Origin: Paenibacillus caseinilyticus
GTDB taxonomy: Bacteria; Bacillota; Bacilli; Paenibacillales; NBRC-103111
NCBI RefSeq assembly: GCF_027533645.1
Contig: NZ_JAQAGY010000003.1
Location: 62,001 to 126,000, forward strand
Direction: 5' to 3'
DNA: 64,000 nucleotides
In this document: piece after piece, positions 36,605-46,973 of the stretch
Position numbering within the stretch: the first letter of the stretch is position 1
Layout of the letters: each line of letters starts with the position of its first letter
Position numbers and translations under genes: made by a program
Notes under the pieces: model-generated
The model's database searches: none
What the model was told of the DNA's origin: nothing
Seen by the model: only the letters and a program-made list of their open reading frames with translations

Positions 36605-36652
36605 CTTATACATGAAACTACTTATACATGAAACTACTTAGACATGAAACTT
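36605..36652. repeat. Three 16-base tandem repeats over the MCP stop codon
   Basis: CTTATACATGAAACTA occurs twice exactly and once as CTTAGACATGAAACTT. The third copy encodes the last codons and the stop of the MCP; the others lie past the stop. Confidence 0.9.
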
Positions 36653-38881
36653 GGTGAGCGACTCCTTCAGCGAGTTCGAGAGCTGCTCCAGCTTCTCCGA
36701 GAGCCGTACGAGGCCTGTAGAGACGCCGAGCTGCTCCGAGCTCAGCGAAGCGACCTGCTCGGAAGTAGCGGACGACTCTTCCGCCACCGCGCTGACGTTG
36801 GCCATCGCGTCGGTGAGCACGAGCTGCGAGGCTTCCAGCTGGGAGATGGACTCCGTCACCTCGTAGAGGCGCCCGATGAGTCCGCCCATCTGCTCATCCA
36901 CCTGCTCGAAGATCGAGCCGGCTTCCTTCACCGAGGAGATCTGCTCCTGGAAGATCGGATAGGCCTGGGACAGCACGCCTACCGTCTCTTCGATCTCCTT
37001 CTGAATCTTGGCGGTAATCTGGCCCACGATATCAATGGACTGCTTCGACTGGTCCGCCAGCTTGCGGATCTCATCGGCGACCACCATGAAGCCTTTGCCC
37101 GCCTCTCCTGCACGCGCAGCCTCGATTGTCGCATTGAGCGACAGGATATTGGTCTGCTTGGTCATGCTGCGTAGCACATCGAGAATCTTCACGATGGAGC
37201 CCGTGCTTTCCTTCAGGTTATCTACCTTCTCGACCATCGAGCGGGTCATGGATTCCGTCGTATTCGTCTTGCCGATCAGCTCCGACATATACCGGGTTCC
37301 CTGTTTGCTCGATTGCTGCACGTCGGAGGCGGAAGTGCCCATGATCCCATTGGCTTCGACCACACTCTTCATTTGATTGGAGATCTGGTAGGTGAGCTCG
37401 TTGCCCCGTTCCGATTCCATGGCGAGCGATGTCGCTCCTCCTGCGATCTCTTCCGTCGCGACGGCGATCTCCTTCGCTGACGCCGCCGTCTTCTTCGATA
37501 CGTCGGAAAGCTCTGCGGCCGTGTCCAGCACTTCCTGCGCCGAGTGATTCGTCTGCCGCACAAGCACGGTGATCTTCTCCATCATCTCATTGAAGCTTCT
37601 CCCGAGCTGACCGATCTCGTCCTCGCTCTTCACTTCCATGCGGACCGTCAGGTTACCTTGCTCGCCTTCCTTCATAAGATTGCGGAGCAGCACCAGCGGG
37701 CGGCCGATCATCCGGATGATGAAGAAGCCGATCCCCACGGCCATCACCATGGCAATGACCGCCATCACCCAGGTCATCGTGAAAATTTTCTTGGCATCCT
37801 TCACCAGCTCGTTGACCGGCATCGATCCGACGAGCAGCCATCCCGTTTTGGCGGACTTGAAGTATACGATCTGCTGGTCTTCCTTGTCACTCAGCACACT
37901 GTCCTTATCCTGGTCGAGCCGTTCCTTGGCGATGCCAAGCCCGCTGTCTTGGCCGATCAGAGCGGTGTCTACCGCCGATATCGTCAGCAAGTCGGGGTTG
38001 ACAATGACCGTGCGTCCGCCCGTCCCCATATTGATCTCCGCGACCTCTTTACTCAGGGTCTCCCCTTGGATCTCCAGCATCAAGATCGCGTGTACGCTGC
38101 TCGACGATGTGTCCCTCAGCAGACGGCCCAGACCATAGGTCGGCGTGCCGCCGAATCCGATTCCGTCCGAATAGCCCTTGGGATTCGTCTCCAGCCAGAA
38201 CGGCCGGCCGCCAGCCTCCACGGTCTTCTTGAACCAGGCTTCCTCCGATACCTTCTTCGTCGGCGACATGCTGCCCCCAACGGAACTGAGCAGTTCCCCC
38301 TTCTCATCGAAGAGATAGATGGCCTTCAGGGTTTTGTTCGAAAAAGCGAACATATTGAGCCGCTCGCCCAAATCCCGCCGCAGCTGGAGGAAATCAAAAC
38401 TGCTCTTCTCCATAGTCGATGATTTAGCTAACGCCTCTTTAATATTTTCATCAAGCATGAGCTGCATCGAGAGATCCTCGTATACGGCATACATGAGATC
38501 GAGTTTTTGTCCCGCTTGGGCAATTGTCCCTTCGGAGGCTTCGCCTACTTTCGTCTGAATGATGCCTTTAGAAATACTATAGGAGGTAAGCCCGACCGTC
38601 AGCACGAAGAATAGAATCGATACGAAAAAAATCAAAAACAGCTTGGTTCCCACAGACTTGACCATCTGGTCTAAGCGGACCTCCCGCTTGGAGCCCACCG
38701 CTTTCAGGACGGCCGCCGTTCCTTTGATCGTTCCGTTGACCGCTCCCTTTGCCACTCTTCGCGTTTTGTCTCCGAGCCCGCTTTCCTGCAGCTTCATCCG
38801 GGCCTTACGCCCGCCCCCGGACAGCTTGGATTTCAATTTGGATTTCAATTTGGATTTCAATGATGTCCACTGGTCTTTCAC
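36638..38881 (-). CDS. Methyl-accepting chemotaxis protein
   Basis: 747 residues. An unusual basic N-terminal tail of about 75 residues precedes the first membrane segment (about 79-101). An outside ligand domain of the Cache type (about 105-365), a second membrane segment (about 367-392), HAMP (about 393-447) and the signalling domain (about 460-747) follow. The tip motif '[19 protein letters not shown]' and '[13 protein letters not shown]' confirm it as a chemoreceptor that talks to CheA and CheW. There is no C-terminal CheR-binding pentapeptide. No che genes are adjacent. The tail holds three perfect LKSK repeats. Confidence 0.95.
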   Translation of the reverse strand: MKDQWTSLKSKLKSKLKSKLSGGGRKARMKLQESGLGDKTRRVAKGAVNGTIKGTAAVLKAVGSKREVRLDQMVKSVGTKLFLIFFVSILFFVLTVGLTSYSISKGIIQTKVGEASEGTIAQAGQKLDLMYAVYEDLSMQLMLDENIKEALAKSSTMEKSSFDFLQLRRDLGERLNMFAFSNKTLKAIYLFDEKGELLSSVGGSMSPTKKVSEEAWFKKTVEAGGRPFWLETNPKGYSDGIGFGGTPTYGLGRLLRDTSSSSVHAILMLEIQGETLSKEVAEINMGTGGRTVIVNPDLLTISAVDTALIGQDSGLGIAKERLDQDKDSVLSDKEDQQIVYFKSAKTGWLLVGSMPVNELVKDAKKIFTMTWVMAVIAMVMAVGIGFFIIRMIGRPLVLLRNLMKEGEQGNLTVRMEVKSEDEIGQLGRSFNEMMEKITVLVRQTNHSAQEVLDTAAELSDVSKKTAASAKEIAVATEEIAGGATSLAMESERGNELTYQISNQMKSVVEANGIMGTSASDVQQSSKQGTRYMSELIGKTNTTESMTRSMVEKVDNLKESTGSIVKILDVLRSMTKQTNILSLNATIEAARAGEAGKGFMVVADEIRKLADQSKQSIDIVGQITAKIQKEIEETVGVLSQAYPIFQEQISSVKEAGSIFEQVDEQMGGLIGRLYEVTESISQLEASQLVLTDAMANVSAVAEESSATSEQVASLSSEQLGVSTGLVRLSEKLEQLSNSLKESLTKFHV
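38826..38861. repeat. Three perfect 12-base repeats in the MCP N-terminal tail
   Basis: TTGGATTTCAAT occurs three times without a mismatch; on the minus strand each unit encodes Leu-Lys-Ser-Lys. Being a multiple of three, copy number can change without breaking the frame. Confidence 0.95.
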
Positions 38882-39123
38882 ATGTACCCACCCCTGTGTA
38901 AGATATATTTCATGGAAGGATAGAGAAAATCAGTCATAGCAATGTAATCGCATACAAACATTATTCGACATATTTTCTTTCTTTCCTTCCCGACCTTACA
39001 ATAAATTAAGAAAATAGTCCTGATATTTTGGGCGCAACCCTAGTTCTCCTAACCCCCTTGGAAAGAGGTTCCAACGTCTCTTCTTTATATCGGGCCTCCT
39101 ATCTTCAAATGTTAGATCTTGGA

Positions 39124-39154
39124 GCATAAAAAAAGCCGCAGCGTCCGCTGCAGC
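39124..39154 (-). terminator. Terminator of the mltG-trhP operon
   Basis: Stem GCTGCAGC-GGAC-GCTGCGGC followed on the minus strand by TTTTTTT, about 15 bases after the trhP2 stop. Confidence 0.9.
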
Positions 39155-39169
39155 TTCGTGTTGCCTTCC

Positions 39170-40453
39170 TTATTGCTTGCCGAATTTTTTGCGCATCATA
39201 TCGAGGGGCTTCACCGGCGCCTCCACTTTCATGCGGATGAGCTGCAGCGGATGTCTTGCAGCATCCAGCGGCTGGCCTTCCTCGCTGTGAATCTCCGGCA
39301 CGGTCATCTTGAAGAACGTACCCTTCGGTCCGAAGAATTCGACCTCCTGGCCCGGCTTGAAGTGGTTGCGCTGTTGAATCAGCGCCATCCCGGTGGCCTC
39401 GTCGTATTCCATGACGACGCCGACAAAATCATACGGGGCCGCTTTCTCTTCCGGCTCGAAGATATGATCCTCGTGGCCCGGGGAATCGAAGAAGAACCCC
39501 GTATTCAGCGGCCGGTTCGCGGCCTTCTGAATTTCATACAGCCACTGCGGATTCATCTCGTAATTCTCCGGGTCGGCGAAATAAGCATCGATAGCCTGAC
39601 GGTAGGCATTCACGACGGTAGCTACGTAATGCACGCTCTTCATCCGGCCCTCGATTTTGAAGGAATCTACGCCTGCCCGGATGAGCTCCGGCACCGATTC
39701 GATCATACAGAGATCCTTGGAGCTCATCGAGAACGGGTTATCCCCCTCCTGGAACAGCGGGATCTCCTTAATTCCGATCTGCGCCGCGTCATCTTCCGTC
39801 GTGAACAGGTCATACTTCCAGCGGCAGGACTGCGAGCAGCCTCCCCGGTTGGAGTCACGGTCCGTGAAGTGGTTCGAGAGCACGCAGCGGCCCGAATACG
39901 AAGAACACATCGCCCCGTGCACGAACACCTCGATCTCCATATCGACCGTTTCCTTGATCTCACGAATCTCTTCCATCGTCACTTCCCGGGCAAGTACGAC
40001 ACGGTCGATGCCTTCTTCCTTCCAGAACTGCACCGCTCCCGCATTCATCGTGGACTGCTGGGTGCTCAGATGGATCTCGAGCTTCGGCGCCGCCCGCTTA
40101 CAGGTCTCGATGATAACCGGATCCGCTACGATGATCGCGTGGACGCCGGCATCCTGAATTCCTTTGAGATAAGCTTCGATCCCTTCGATATCCTCATTGT
40201 GGGCGTAGATGTTGGTTGCCACGAACACCTTCGCACCGTATCTCTCCGCGAACTCGACACCCTCGCGCATCTCCTCGAACGTAAAGTTGTCCGCATTGGA
40301 GCGCAGCCCGTACTGCTGACCGCCGATATATACCGCGTCCGCACCGTAGTGCACCGCGAATTTCAGCTTCTCGAGGCTGCCGGCCGGCGCGAGGACTTCC
40401 GGTTTCTCGAAGCGTACGCGCTTGCCGAGCAGCTGCTCTCTCATCAAGGTCAT
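39170..40453 (-). CDS. trhP2: U32-family tRNA hydroxylation protein TrhP2 (YrrO)
   Basis: 427 residues of the peptidase U32 family. 'KPEVLAPAGSLEKLKFAVHYGADAVYIGG' (split) opens the TIM-like barrel. The U32 signature 'FVHGAMCSSYSGRCVLSN' (about 178-195) and the next cysteines in 'RGGCSQSCRWKYDL' give four cysteines that can hold an Fe-S cluster. In Bacillus, YrrO with YrrN is needed for 5-hydroxyuridine at the tRNA wobble position, using prephenate; U32 names as collagenases are historical. A C-terminal beta domain ('VGVVMEYDEATGMALIQQRN') follows. It is the last gene of its operon and AGAGGTG precedes its ATG. Confidence 0.92.
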   Translation of the reverse strand: MTLMREQLLGKRVRFEKPEVLAPAGSLEKLKFAVHYGADAVYIGGQQYGLRSNADNFTFEEMREGVEFAERYGAKVFVATNIYAHNEDIEGIEAYLKGIQDAGVHAIIVADPVIIETCKRAAPKLEIHLSTQQSTMNAGAVQFWKEEGIDRVVLAREVTMEEIREIKETVDMEIEVFVHGAMCSSYSGRCVLSNHFTDRDSNRGGCSQSCRWKYDLFTTEDDAAQIGIKEIPLFQEGDNPFSMSSKDLCMIESVPELIRAGVDSFKIEGRMKSVHYVATVVNAYRQAIDAYFADPENYEMNPQWLYEIQKAANRPLNTGFFFDSPGHEDHIFEPEEKAAPYDFVGVVMEYDEATGMALIQQRNHFKPGQEVEFFGPKGTFFKMTVPEIHSEEGQPLDAARHPLQLIRMKVEAPVKPLDMMRKKFGKQ

Positions 40454-40482
40454 GATGACACCTCTCTATTCGTTCCTTGGAT

Positions 40483-41427
40483 TTAGTACACTTGCTCTTT
40501 GAAGAAAAATCCGTAGCTCAGCTCGCGCTTCGGATCCTGGAGCGCCCGGATTCCCTCGAGCCACTCTTCCTGGAATTCGTACCCTTGCGGATCGGTCGTG
40601 TAGGCATCAATGACCTTGCGGTAGCTGCGGACTACTTCTTCGTTGTACGCCGGAGATTTCAGCAGCGACTCGACCTTGAGCGAATCGATGCCGCCTTCCA
40701 TCAGTTCATGAAGGGAGTCCAGCATACACATATCGTCCGAGCTCATGATATGCGTTCCGTTCTCATCCTCATATACGGGGAAGCGCTCGCCCGGACGTTC
40801 CTGTTCGATGAGGAACAGGCCTTCCTCCTTGCCGAGTTCCTCGCGGGAGACCGTCTCGAAGCGGCCCTGATGCTCCTTGTAGTTCTGCAGCAGGCTGCGC
40901 TTCGAATGGTAGATGTTCGTAATGCCGTGCACCTGAACCTGCACTTCCATCGTACCCTGGAGCTGCCGTGCAATCTCCAGCGTCTCCTCCAGGTTCAGCT
41001 CGCGCGCGAGCACCATCCGTACGGCTCCCTTGGAGCCCCAGTAGCGCGCTGTCTCATAGTTCGTGGAGGTCATCTCCGCATTCCAGTGCAGCTTCAGGCC
41101 AGGTGCCGCCTGGCGGGCCGCCAGCAGCACCGCAGGGTCGCCGAACACAACGCCGTCCACTCCCTTCTCCTGCAGCACGGCCATATAGCTTCTCAAGTCC
41201 GGCAGCATGCGGTTATCCATAATATTGTTGACCGCCGCATAGACCCGTGCCCCGCGCGCATGGGCCCAGCCGATCAGGTCCCCGAGTTCTTCCGCGGGCA
41301 CTTCGCCCGGCAGGCGCATGCCGAAGCGGTGCTCGCCGACCAATACGCTGTCTGCCCCCGCTTCCATATACCGGCGTGCTTCCTCTGCGGAGCCGGCCGG
41401 GATCAGCAGTTCCGGTTTCTTCACCAT
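40483..41427 (-). CDS. trhP1: U32-family tRNA hydroxylation protein TrhP1 (YrrN)
   Basis: 314 residues from the ATG at 41427 (AAGGGA six bases before it). The start 'KPELLIPAGSAEEARRYMEAG' is the shared barrel opening of U32 proteins. The position where TrhP2 carries the signature cysteines reads 'QVHGITNIYHSKRSLLQNY', with no cysteines, as is usual for YrrN. It therefore probably acts as a partner subunit of TrhP2. It lies 29 bases upstream of trhP2 and nearly abuts mltG. The methyltransferase yrrM found here in Bacillus subtilis is absent. Confidence 0.9.
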   Translation of the reverse strand: MVKKPELLIPAGSAEEARRYMEAGADSVLVGEHRFGMRLPGEVPAEELGDLIGWAHARGARVYAAVNNIMDNRMLPDLRSYMAVLQEKGVDGVVFGDPAVLLAARQAAPGLKLHWNAEMTSTNYETARYWGSKGAVRMVLARELNLEETLEIARQLQGTMEVQVQVHGITNIYHSKRSLLQNYKEHQGRFETVSREELGKEEGLFLIEQERPGERFPVYEDENGTHIMSSDDMCMLDSLHELMEGGIDSLKVESLLKSPAYNEEVVRSYRKVIDAYTTDPQGYEFQEEWLEGIRALQDPKRELSYGFFFKEQVY

Positions 41428-41459
41428 CGTACTTCCCTTCTTTTCATCCAAATGTAGCG

Positions 41460-42542
41460 TTACGGATTGCCGGCTTTGTTGCTCTCGGCAATATTCTTCT
41501 TGTGCTGCTCGAACGTCTCGGCGAACAGGTGGCCCATCGTGCCGTCCTTCTTCGTGACATAGAACAAATAAGCGGTTTTCTCCGGATAAAGCGCCGCTTC
41601 GATCGATGCGAGCGAAGGGCTGGCAATCGGTCCCGGAGGCAGGCCTTTATTGAGATAAGTATTATAAGGGCTGACTACTTCAAGGTCCTTGTGCAGGAGC
41701 CTCTCCTTCGGCTTGTCCAGCAAATACTGCACCGTCGCGTCGATCTGCAGGGGCATGCCCTGCTCCAGACGGTTCTGGATCACGCCGCTGACGATCTTCC
41801 GCTCCTCATCGACCACCACCTCGCGTTCGATCAGAGAGGCGATTGTGAGTACCTCATGGAACGTCAGGTTCCGCTGCTTCATCGCGTCCTGCCATCCGTC
41901 CGGCAGATCCTTCAGCCTTCTGCCCAACTCGCGTACCATCGTATCGACGATCTCCTGCGGCTTCGCATCCTTCTTCCATTCGTACGTCTCGGGGAACAAG
42001 TATCCTTCGAGCCGGTGCCGCAGCTTGCTGTCCGCCGCCGGCAGAGGAGGCATGCCTTCGGTCTTGCCCGCCGGGATATAGCTGTCCGCTGCGGCAAGGA
42101 GTGCATCGGCCTTCACGGCTTCCTGCTCCGCCAGCTTCTGCGCGATCTGCAGCACCGTGAAGCCCTCCGGCACGGTCAGCCGCAGTCCGGCTTCCTTCAC
42201 CGTCTCGCCGCTGTTCAGCTTGGCGATAATCTCCTCCGCGCTAGCGCCCGGCGACCATTCGTACTCGCCGGCCTGGAACCGGCCGCCTTCCCCCTTGAGC
42301 CGGAGATACAGGGTGAAGATCCGGCTGTCGCGGATCAGCCCCTTCGTCTCCAGCTCCTCCGCCAGCTGTGCTGTGGAAGTCCCTGGCGGATAGGAGATCC
42401 GGACCGCGGAGGATGTGGAAGCCGGCGGCTTCATCGCACTGCCGATATAGAACAGACCGGCAGCCGCCGCTGCGGCCAGAATCAAAATGAAGCCCAGAAC
42501 GCCCCATCCCCGGGAGCGTCTGCGCCCTGCTGTATTGTCCAC
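41460..42542 (-). CDS. mltG: Endolytic murein transglycosylase MltG
   Basis: 360 residues. One N-terminal membrane segment (about 15-36), a LysM-like subdomain (about 45-175, 'LTVPEGFTVLQIAQKLAEQ') and the YceG catalytic domain (about 180-355). The catalytic glutamate is in 'LTIASLIEREVVVDEE', and 'DATVQYLL' and 'SPYNTYLNKGLPPGPIASPS' are conserved family stretches. It cuts nascent glycan strands at the outer face of the membrane and sets their length. The start appears to be GTG. A terminator upstream at about 42630 suggests its own promoter. Confidence 0.94.
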   Translation of the reverse strand: MDNTAGRRRSRGWGVLGFILILAAAAAAGLFYIGSAMKPPASTSSAVRISYPPGTSTAQLAEELETKGLIRDSRIFTLYLRLKGEGGRFQAGEYEWSPGASAEEIIAKLNSGETVKEAGLRLTVPEGFTVLQIAQKLAEQEAVKADALLAAADSYIPAGKTEGMPPLPAADSKLRHRLEGYLFPETYEWKKDAKPQEIVDTMVRELGRRLKDLPDGWQDAMKQRNLTFHEVLTIASLIEREVVVDEERKIVSGVIQNRLEQGMPLQIDATVQYLLDKPKERLLHKDLEVVSPYNTYLNKGLPPGPIASPSLASIEAALYPEKTAYLFYVTKKDGTMGHLFAETFEQHKKNIAESNKAGNP

Positions 42543-42610
42543 GTTGCGTCTGCTGCTCCCCTTTCCCTGCTTGCCCGGCTAGAATACGCAAATATACGTT
42601 CCGTCCTATC

Positions 42611-42640
42611 AAAATAAAAAGAGCGGATTGTCTCCGCTCC
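42611..42640 (-). terminator. Terminator between the yrzB-like genes and mltG
   Basis: GAGCGGA-GACAA-TCCGCTC followed on the minus strand by TTTTTATTTT. It separates the alaS-ireB-ruvX-DUF1292 transcript from mltG. Confidence 0.85.
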
Positions 42641-42760
42641 AGGCTTCCCTGCTTGCTCCCTTCGGCTCCAGACGCGCAGCGGCACTCCTGCTGCCTTAAG
42701 CGTACCGGCAGCGGCATACAGAGCCGGGGAATTCCGGCAAGGGCCACAGGTTACAACGTA

Positions 42761-43069
42761 TTATAGGGTTTCATCCGCCGGGAAAGTCCATTCATCGAAG
42801 AGTTCGGAGACCAGCTCCCACTCATCGTCATCGTCGATCGTCTCGAGCTCCAGCTCCCCGTCGTCCTTCGCGGCGACGCGGAAAATCTCGGGCTCGTCTT
42901 CCTTGCCCGGCTTCGCCTTCTCGAGCATGGCATAGCCCTGGCCCTTCAAGATGAGCTCGGAGGCAATCCGGTATACGACGGATTCCTGCTTCTCATCATA
43001 CAAAATAATATCATCTCCGAACACGTCCCGCAACTGGCGTGTCGGCTGAGCTTCCGGTGCAGCGCTCAA
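42761..43069 (-). CDS. DUF1292 acidic protein, second copy
   Basis: 102 residues from a TTG, seven bases after GGAGG. The DUF1292 pattern is clear: 'DDIILYDEKQESVVYRI', then a strand pair and the ending 'DDDDEWELVSELFDEW'. It is strongly acidic, small and cytoplasmic, with no known function. It is a diverged duplicate of the next gene upstream. The N-terminal ten residues are variable. Confidence 0.88.
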   Translation of the reverse strand: MSAAPEAQPTRQLRDVFGDDIILYDEKQESVVYRIASELILKGQGYAMLEKAKPGKEDEPEIFRVAAKDDGELELETIDDDDEWELVSELFDEWTFPADETL

Positions 43070-43129
43070 GCGGTAGCCTCCTCAGCAGACAGCCTGTGCC
43101 CCGTCTTGGCGGCACAGGCTCTGTATGAA

Positions 43130-43453
43130 TTAGGATTTGGATTCTTCTTCTTCCTCTTCGTCGAACTCTTCCATCAAGGTGTTGAACGTTTCTTCGACGA
43201 TATTCCACTCTTCTTCGTCATCGATCGTATAGAGCTGCAGGTCGTCGCCGTCTTCCTCATAGCGGAACGCATACACTTCGTCGGATTCCTCTTCGGCATC
43301 GACAGGAACAACCATCATGTACTTTTTGTCCGAGCCGTCCACTTCGAATTTCATGATGACTTCGAACTCTTCTTCGTTACCTTCTTCATCCGGAATATAG
43401 ATGATTTCAGGCTCTTCTTGCTGTTGTTCTTGGATTTGGTCTTTGTCTGACAT
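43130..43453 (-). CDS. yrzB: DUF1292 acidic protein (YrzB)
   Basis: 107 residues. 'IIYIPDEEGNEEEFEVIMKF' is followed by 'KYMMVVPVDAEEE', 'VYAFRYEEDGDDLQLY' and 'DEEEWNIVEETFNTL', the full DUF1292 pattern. Bacillus subtilis has yrzB in the same place after yrrK (ruvX). The function remains unknown. A poly-Glu tail closes the protein. The gene starts 15 bases after ruvX ends, with GAGGTGA before its ATG. Confidence 0.92.
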   Translation of the reverse strand: MSDKDQIQEQQQEEPEIIYIPDEEGNEEEFEVIMKFEVDGSDKKYMMVVPVDAEEESDEVYAFRYEEDGDDLQLYTIDDEEEWNIVEETFNTLMEEFDEEEEEESKS

Positions 43454-43467
43454 GTTCCTTCACCTCT

Positions 43468-43881
43468 TTACCTGGAATGAGAATCCATATAGTTTTGCAA
43501 AATGAGCGCAGCCGCCATCTTGTCGATGACCTGCTTCCGTTTCTTGCGGGAGACGTCCGCCTCGAGCAGCGTACGTGTGGCCGAAACCGTCGTCAGCCGT
43601 TCATCCCATAGGTGGACGGGCATCCCTAGTGTTTCTTGCAAAGTTTGGGAGAATGCAATGCAAATTTCTCCACGGGGGCCAATCGTATTGTTCATATTCT
43701 TCGGCAGACCGAGCACAATGTCGGTTACACCGTACTGCCCTGTAATTTCCCGAAGGCGCGCGAGATCGCGTTCCTGCGTCGTCCGGCGGATCACTTCCAG
43801 CCCTTGAGCCGTCCAGCCGAGCTCGTCGCTGACTGCCACGCCGATCGTTTTGTCGCCATAATCGAGTCCCATGTAACGCAT
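43468..43881 (-). CDS. ruvX: RuvX/YqgF-family putative Holliday junction resolvase
   Basis: 137 residues. The RNase H-like start '[19 protein letters not shown]' carries the first catalytic Asp; '[17 protein letters not shown]' is the conserved substrate loop, '[15 protein letters not shown]' carries the conserved DER, and '[21 protein letters not shown]' carries the last Asp. YqgF proteins take part in rRNA 5' processing and perhaps recombination. It lies in the conserved alaS-ireB-ruvX-yrzB order. Confidence 0.95.
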   Translation of the reverse strand: MRYMGLDYGDKTIGVAVSDELGWTAQGLEVIRRTTQERDLARLREITGQYGVTDIVLGLPKNMNNTIGPRGEICIAFSQTLQETLGMPVHLWDERLTTVSATRTLLEADVSRKKRKQVIDKMAAALILQNYMDSHSR

Positions 43882-43948
43882 AAGTAATGCTCTCCTTGCA
43901 GCGGCAGCGGCCCAAGGCCCGCCTCCTGCCGCCAGTGCCCGCGGCTGC

Positions 43949-44212
43949 TTAAGATTTGTAGTTCTGGAGATAGGAGCGGACGAGTTCTTCGATCAGTTCG
44001 TCCCTCTCCCTCTTGCGGATCATGCTGCGCGCATTGTTATGGCGCGGGATGTAAGCCGGGTCGCCGGAGAGCAGATAACCGACGATCTGGTTGATCGGAT
44101 TATACCCCTTCTCCTGGAGGGCATCATACACGGCGAGTATGACTTCTTTGGGCGAAGTCTCGATCTCCTCCGCTTTTACGTTAAACTTCATCGTTTTATC
44201 CATCGAACTCAC
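43949..44212 (-). CDS. ireB: IreB-family regulatory phosphoprotein (UPF0297, YrzL)
   Basis: 87 residues from a GTG that follows AGGGGGTG by six bases; the GTG at 44221 overlaps that site. '[20 protein letters not shown]' (split) and '[24 protein letters not shown]' are nearly invariant in the family. In Enterococcus IreB is phosphorylated on N-terminal threonines by the PASTA kinase IreK and affects cell-wall stress tolerance. It is conserved between alaS and ruvX. Confidence 0.96.
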   Translation of the reverse strand: MSSMDKTMKFNVKAEEIETSPKEVILAVYDALQEKGYNPINQIVGYLLSGDPAYIPRHNNARSMIRKRERDELIEELVRSYLQNYKS

Positions 44213-44290
44213 GTTGAGCACCCCCTGCCATCATCTTACACTCTCTTATTCGCCATTTGTCGAAATATTCCTCTTGACAAAGCAAAAATT

Positions 44291-46912
44291 TTATTTGGAA
44301 CCGAGCAGCCCTTTCACGCTCTGCAGCGCTTCCTGGAGCTTCGAGGCATCCTTGCCGCCCGCCTGCGCCATATCCGGACGTCCGCCGCCGCTGCCTCCGC
44401 AGCGCACGGCCACTTCCTTGATGAGCTTGCCGGCATGGTAGCCCTGAGCCACCAGGTCCGGCGTGACGGCCGCTACGAGGTTCACCTTGTCTTCGGCCGG
44501 TGCGCCGAGGACGATCACGGCCGAACCCAGCTTCGATTTCATCTGGTCGACGATGTTCCGCAGGGATTCCATATCCCCTGCCGTAACCTGAGCCGCGAGC
44601 AGCTGGACGCCGTTCACGGTCCGGACCTGACCCTCCAGGGAACCGGCTTCGATGCCGCCGAGCTTTGCTTTCAAGGACTCGTTCTCGCGGGAGAGCTCCT
44701 TGATCTGGCCGAACAGGGCGTCGATGCGCTTCGGCACGTCGCTGATGTTCGACTTGAGCAGTCCCGAAGCGTCGCGAAGCAGCTGCAGCTGGCCGTCGAG
44801 ATACTGGTACGCGTTGCGGCCTGTCGTCGCTTCGATCCGGCGCACGCCCGAACCGATCCCCGATTCGCTGATGATCTTGAAGAGGCCGATCTGGCTCGTG
44901 TTCTGCACGTGGCAGCCGCCGCACAGCTCGAGGCTGTAGCCGCCGACCTTCACGACGCGGACCACATCGCCGTACTTCTCGCCGAAGAGGGCCATCGCGC
45001 CCATCGCCTTCGCTTCCGCGATCGGCTTCAGGGAGATATCGACCTCCGTCGTCTTCCAGATCTGGGCGTTCACGCGCTGTTCAATCTCCTGCAGTTCTTC
45101 GGCCGAGATCGACCCGAAGTGCGAGAAGTCGAAGCGCAGACGCTCCGGAGCCACCAGGGAACCGGCCTGATTGACGTGCTCGCCGAGCACTTCCTTCAGC
45201 GCCTTGTGGAGCAGGTGCGTCGCGGTATGGTTCTTGATGATATCCTCACGCACATCCTGCGTGACTGTCGCCTGGACGGAATCTCCTTTGCGGAGCACGC
45301 CGGCTTCCACCACTACGGTATGCACGTGCTGGCCGTGCGGTGCTTTCGTTACGTCTTCCACTTTGAGCACCGTATCGCCGGCCGTAATGTAGCCGTGGTC
45401 GCTGACCTGACCGCCGCTTTCGGCATAGAACGGGGTCACGTCCAAGATTACCTGGCAGGTTTCGCCCGTGCCCACGAGATCCACGAACTGGTTCTCATGG
45501 ACAACCGCGATCACTTTAGCAGGTGTTACCAAATCAGTATAACCAACAAACTGGGTTTTAACCGTGAAGTCGGCCAGCGGCCCGCCCTGCGTCTGCATGC
45601 TGCCCGAATCTTGGCGTGCGGCACGGGCGCGGTCGCGCTGCTCCTGCATCGCGCCATCGAAGCCCTCGCGGTCGACGGTCATGCCCTTCTCGGCAGCGAA
45701 GTCTTCCGTGAGGTCGAACGGGAAGCCGTAGGTATCGTAGAGCTTGAACGCATCCGGTCCCGAGATCTGCGTAGAACCGTTCTGGCGCGCCTTCTCCGCC
45801 ATCTCGCCGAGAATCGCCAGCCCGTCGGACAGCGTCTCGTGGAAGCGCTCTTCTTCCGTACGGATGACCTTCTCGATGAACTCGCGCTTCTCGACCACCT
45901 CCGGATAGTAGATGCCCATCACGTCGCCCACGATCGGCGTCAGCAGGTACAGGAACGGTTTCTCCATGCCGAGCACCTTGCCGTAGCGGACCGCGCGGCG
46001 GAGCAGGCGGCGGATGACGTAGCCGCGGCCTTCATTGGACGGCAGCACGCCGTCGCCCACGGAGAACGCCACCGTACGGATATGATCCGCGATGACCTTC
46101 AGCGCCACGTCGAACTCTTCGTTCTCCTTGTACTTCACGCCGGCGAGCTCGCAGGTCTTCTGGATCATCGGCTGGAACAGGTCCGTGTCGAAGTTCGAGT
46201 CGACGTCCTGCAGGATCGAGGCGAAGCGCTCCAGACCCGCGCCCGTATCGATGTTCTTGTTCGGCAGCGGCGTATAAGAGCCGTCCTTGTTGTGGTTGAA
46301 CTGCGAGAAGACGAGGTTCCACACTTCGAGGAAGCGCTCGTTCTCGCCGCCCGGCCAGCACTCGGGATCGCTGAGATCGCCGTACTTCTCGCCGCGGTCG
46401 TAGAAGATCTCGGTACAAGGTCCGCACGGGCCTTCGCCGATATCCCAGAAGTTCTCTTCCAGCTTATAGATACGCTCCTCCGGCAGTCCGATCTTCTTGT
46501 TCCAGTAGTCGAACGCCTCGGTATCTTCGGGATACACGGTGACCGACAGACGCTCCGGATCGAAGCCGATCCACTCGGGACTCGTCAGGAACTCCCACGC
46601 CCACGTGATGACTTCTTCCTTAAAGTAGTCGCCGATGGAGAAGTTGCCGAGCATCTCGAAGAACGTGTGGTGGCGGCGCGTCTTGCCGACGTTCTCGATA
46701 TCGTTGGTGCGGATGCACTTCTGGGAATTCGCGATCCGCGGATTCTCCGGTACGACACGTCCGTCGAAGTACGGCTTCAGCGGAGCCATCCCGGCATTGA
46801 TCCACAGGAGCGACGGGTCGTTATGCGGGACGAGCGGGGCGCTCGGCTCGATTTTGTGTCCTTTGCTTTCGAAGAACTGCAGCCACTTGGAACGGATTTC
46901 ACTGGCTTTCAT
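44291..46912 (-). CDS. alaS: Alanyl-tRNA synthetase
   Basis: 873 residues from the ATG at 46912, seven bases after AAGGAG; the longer frame to 47143 runs into the T-box terminator. Class II catalytic core (1-250): '[20 protein letters not shown]' region (split), '[20 protein letters not shown]' with motif 1, and '[20 protein letters not shown]'. The tRNA domain, the editing domain with zinc ligands '[11 protein letters not shown]' and 'ELCGGCHV', and a C-terminal C-Ala domain ending in '[14 protein letters not shown]' follow. It charges tRNA-Ala and removes wrongly charged Ser or Gly. Controlled by the T-box in front. Confidence 0.98.
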   Translation of the reverse strand: MKASEIRSKWLQFFESKGHKIEPSAPLVPHNDPSLLWINAGMAPLKPYFDGRVVPENPRIANSQKCIRTNDIENVGKTRRHHTFFEMLGNFSIGDYFKEEVITWAWEFLTSPEWIGFDPERLSVTVYPEDTEAFDYWNKKIGLPEERIYKLEENFWDIGEGPCGPCTEIFYDRGEKYGDLSDPECWPGGENERFLEVWNLVFSQFNHNKDGSYTPLPNKNIDTGAGLERFASILQDVDSNFDTDLFQPMIQKTCELAGVKYKENEEFDVALKVIADHIRTVAFSVGDGVLPSNEGRGYVIRRLLRRAVRYGKVLGMEKPFLYLLTPIVGDVMGIYYPEVVEKREFIEKVIRTEEERFHETLSDGLAILGEMAEKARQNGSTQISGPDAFKLYDTYGFPFDLTEDFAAEKGMTVDREGFDGAMQEQRDRARAARQDSGSMQTQGGPLADFTVKTQFVGYTDLVTPAKVIAVVHENQFVDLVGTGETCQVILDVTPFYAESGGQVSDHGYITAGDTVLKVEDVTKAPHGQHVHTVVVEAGVLRKGDSVQATVTQDVREDIIKNHTATHLLHKALKEVLGEHVNQAGSLVAPERLRFDFSHFGSISAEELQEIEQRVNAQIWKTTEVDISLKPIAEAKAMGAMALFGEKYGDVVRVVKVGGYSLELCGGCHVQNTSQIGLFKIISESGIGSGVRRIEATTGRNAYQYLDGQLQLLRDASGLLKSNISDVPKRIDALFGQIKELSRENESLKAKLGGIEAGSLEGQVRTVNGVQLLAAQVTAGDMESLRNIVDQMKSKLGSAVIVLGAPAEDKVNLVAAVTPDLVAQGYHAGKLIKEVAVRCGGSGGGRPDMAQAGGKDASKLQEALQSVKGLLGSK

Positions 46913-46973
46913 GAAGGTTACTCCTTTTATTGTGGGTTTGGGGGAACAGGCCTCGCGGACCGGTCCAAAAAAA

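Noticed and set aside
36452-36613. N-terminal extension of the penicillin-binding protein
   Set aside because: The distant ATG lies in a tandem repeat and the extension spans the terminator between the MCP and PBP genes.
36605-36652. CRISPR-like short repeats
   Set aside because: The 16-base units are directly adjacent with no spacers and no cas genes are near.
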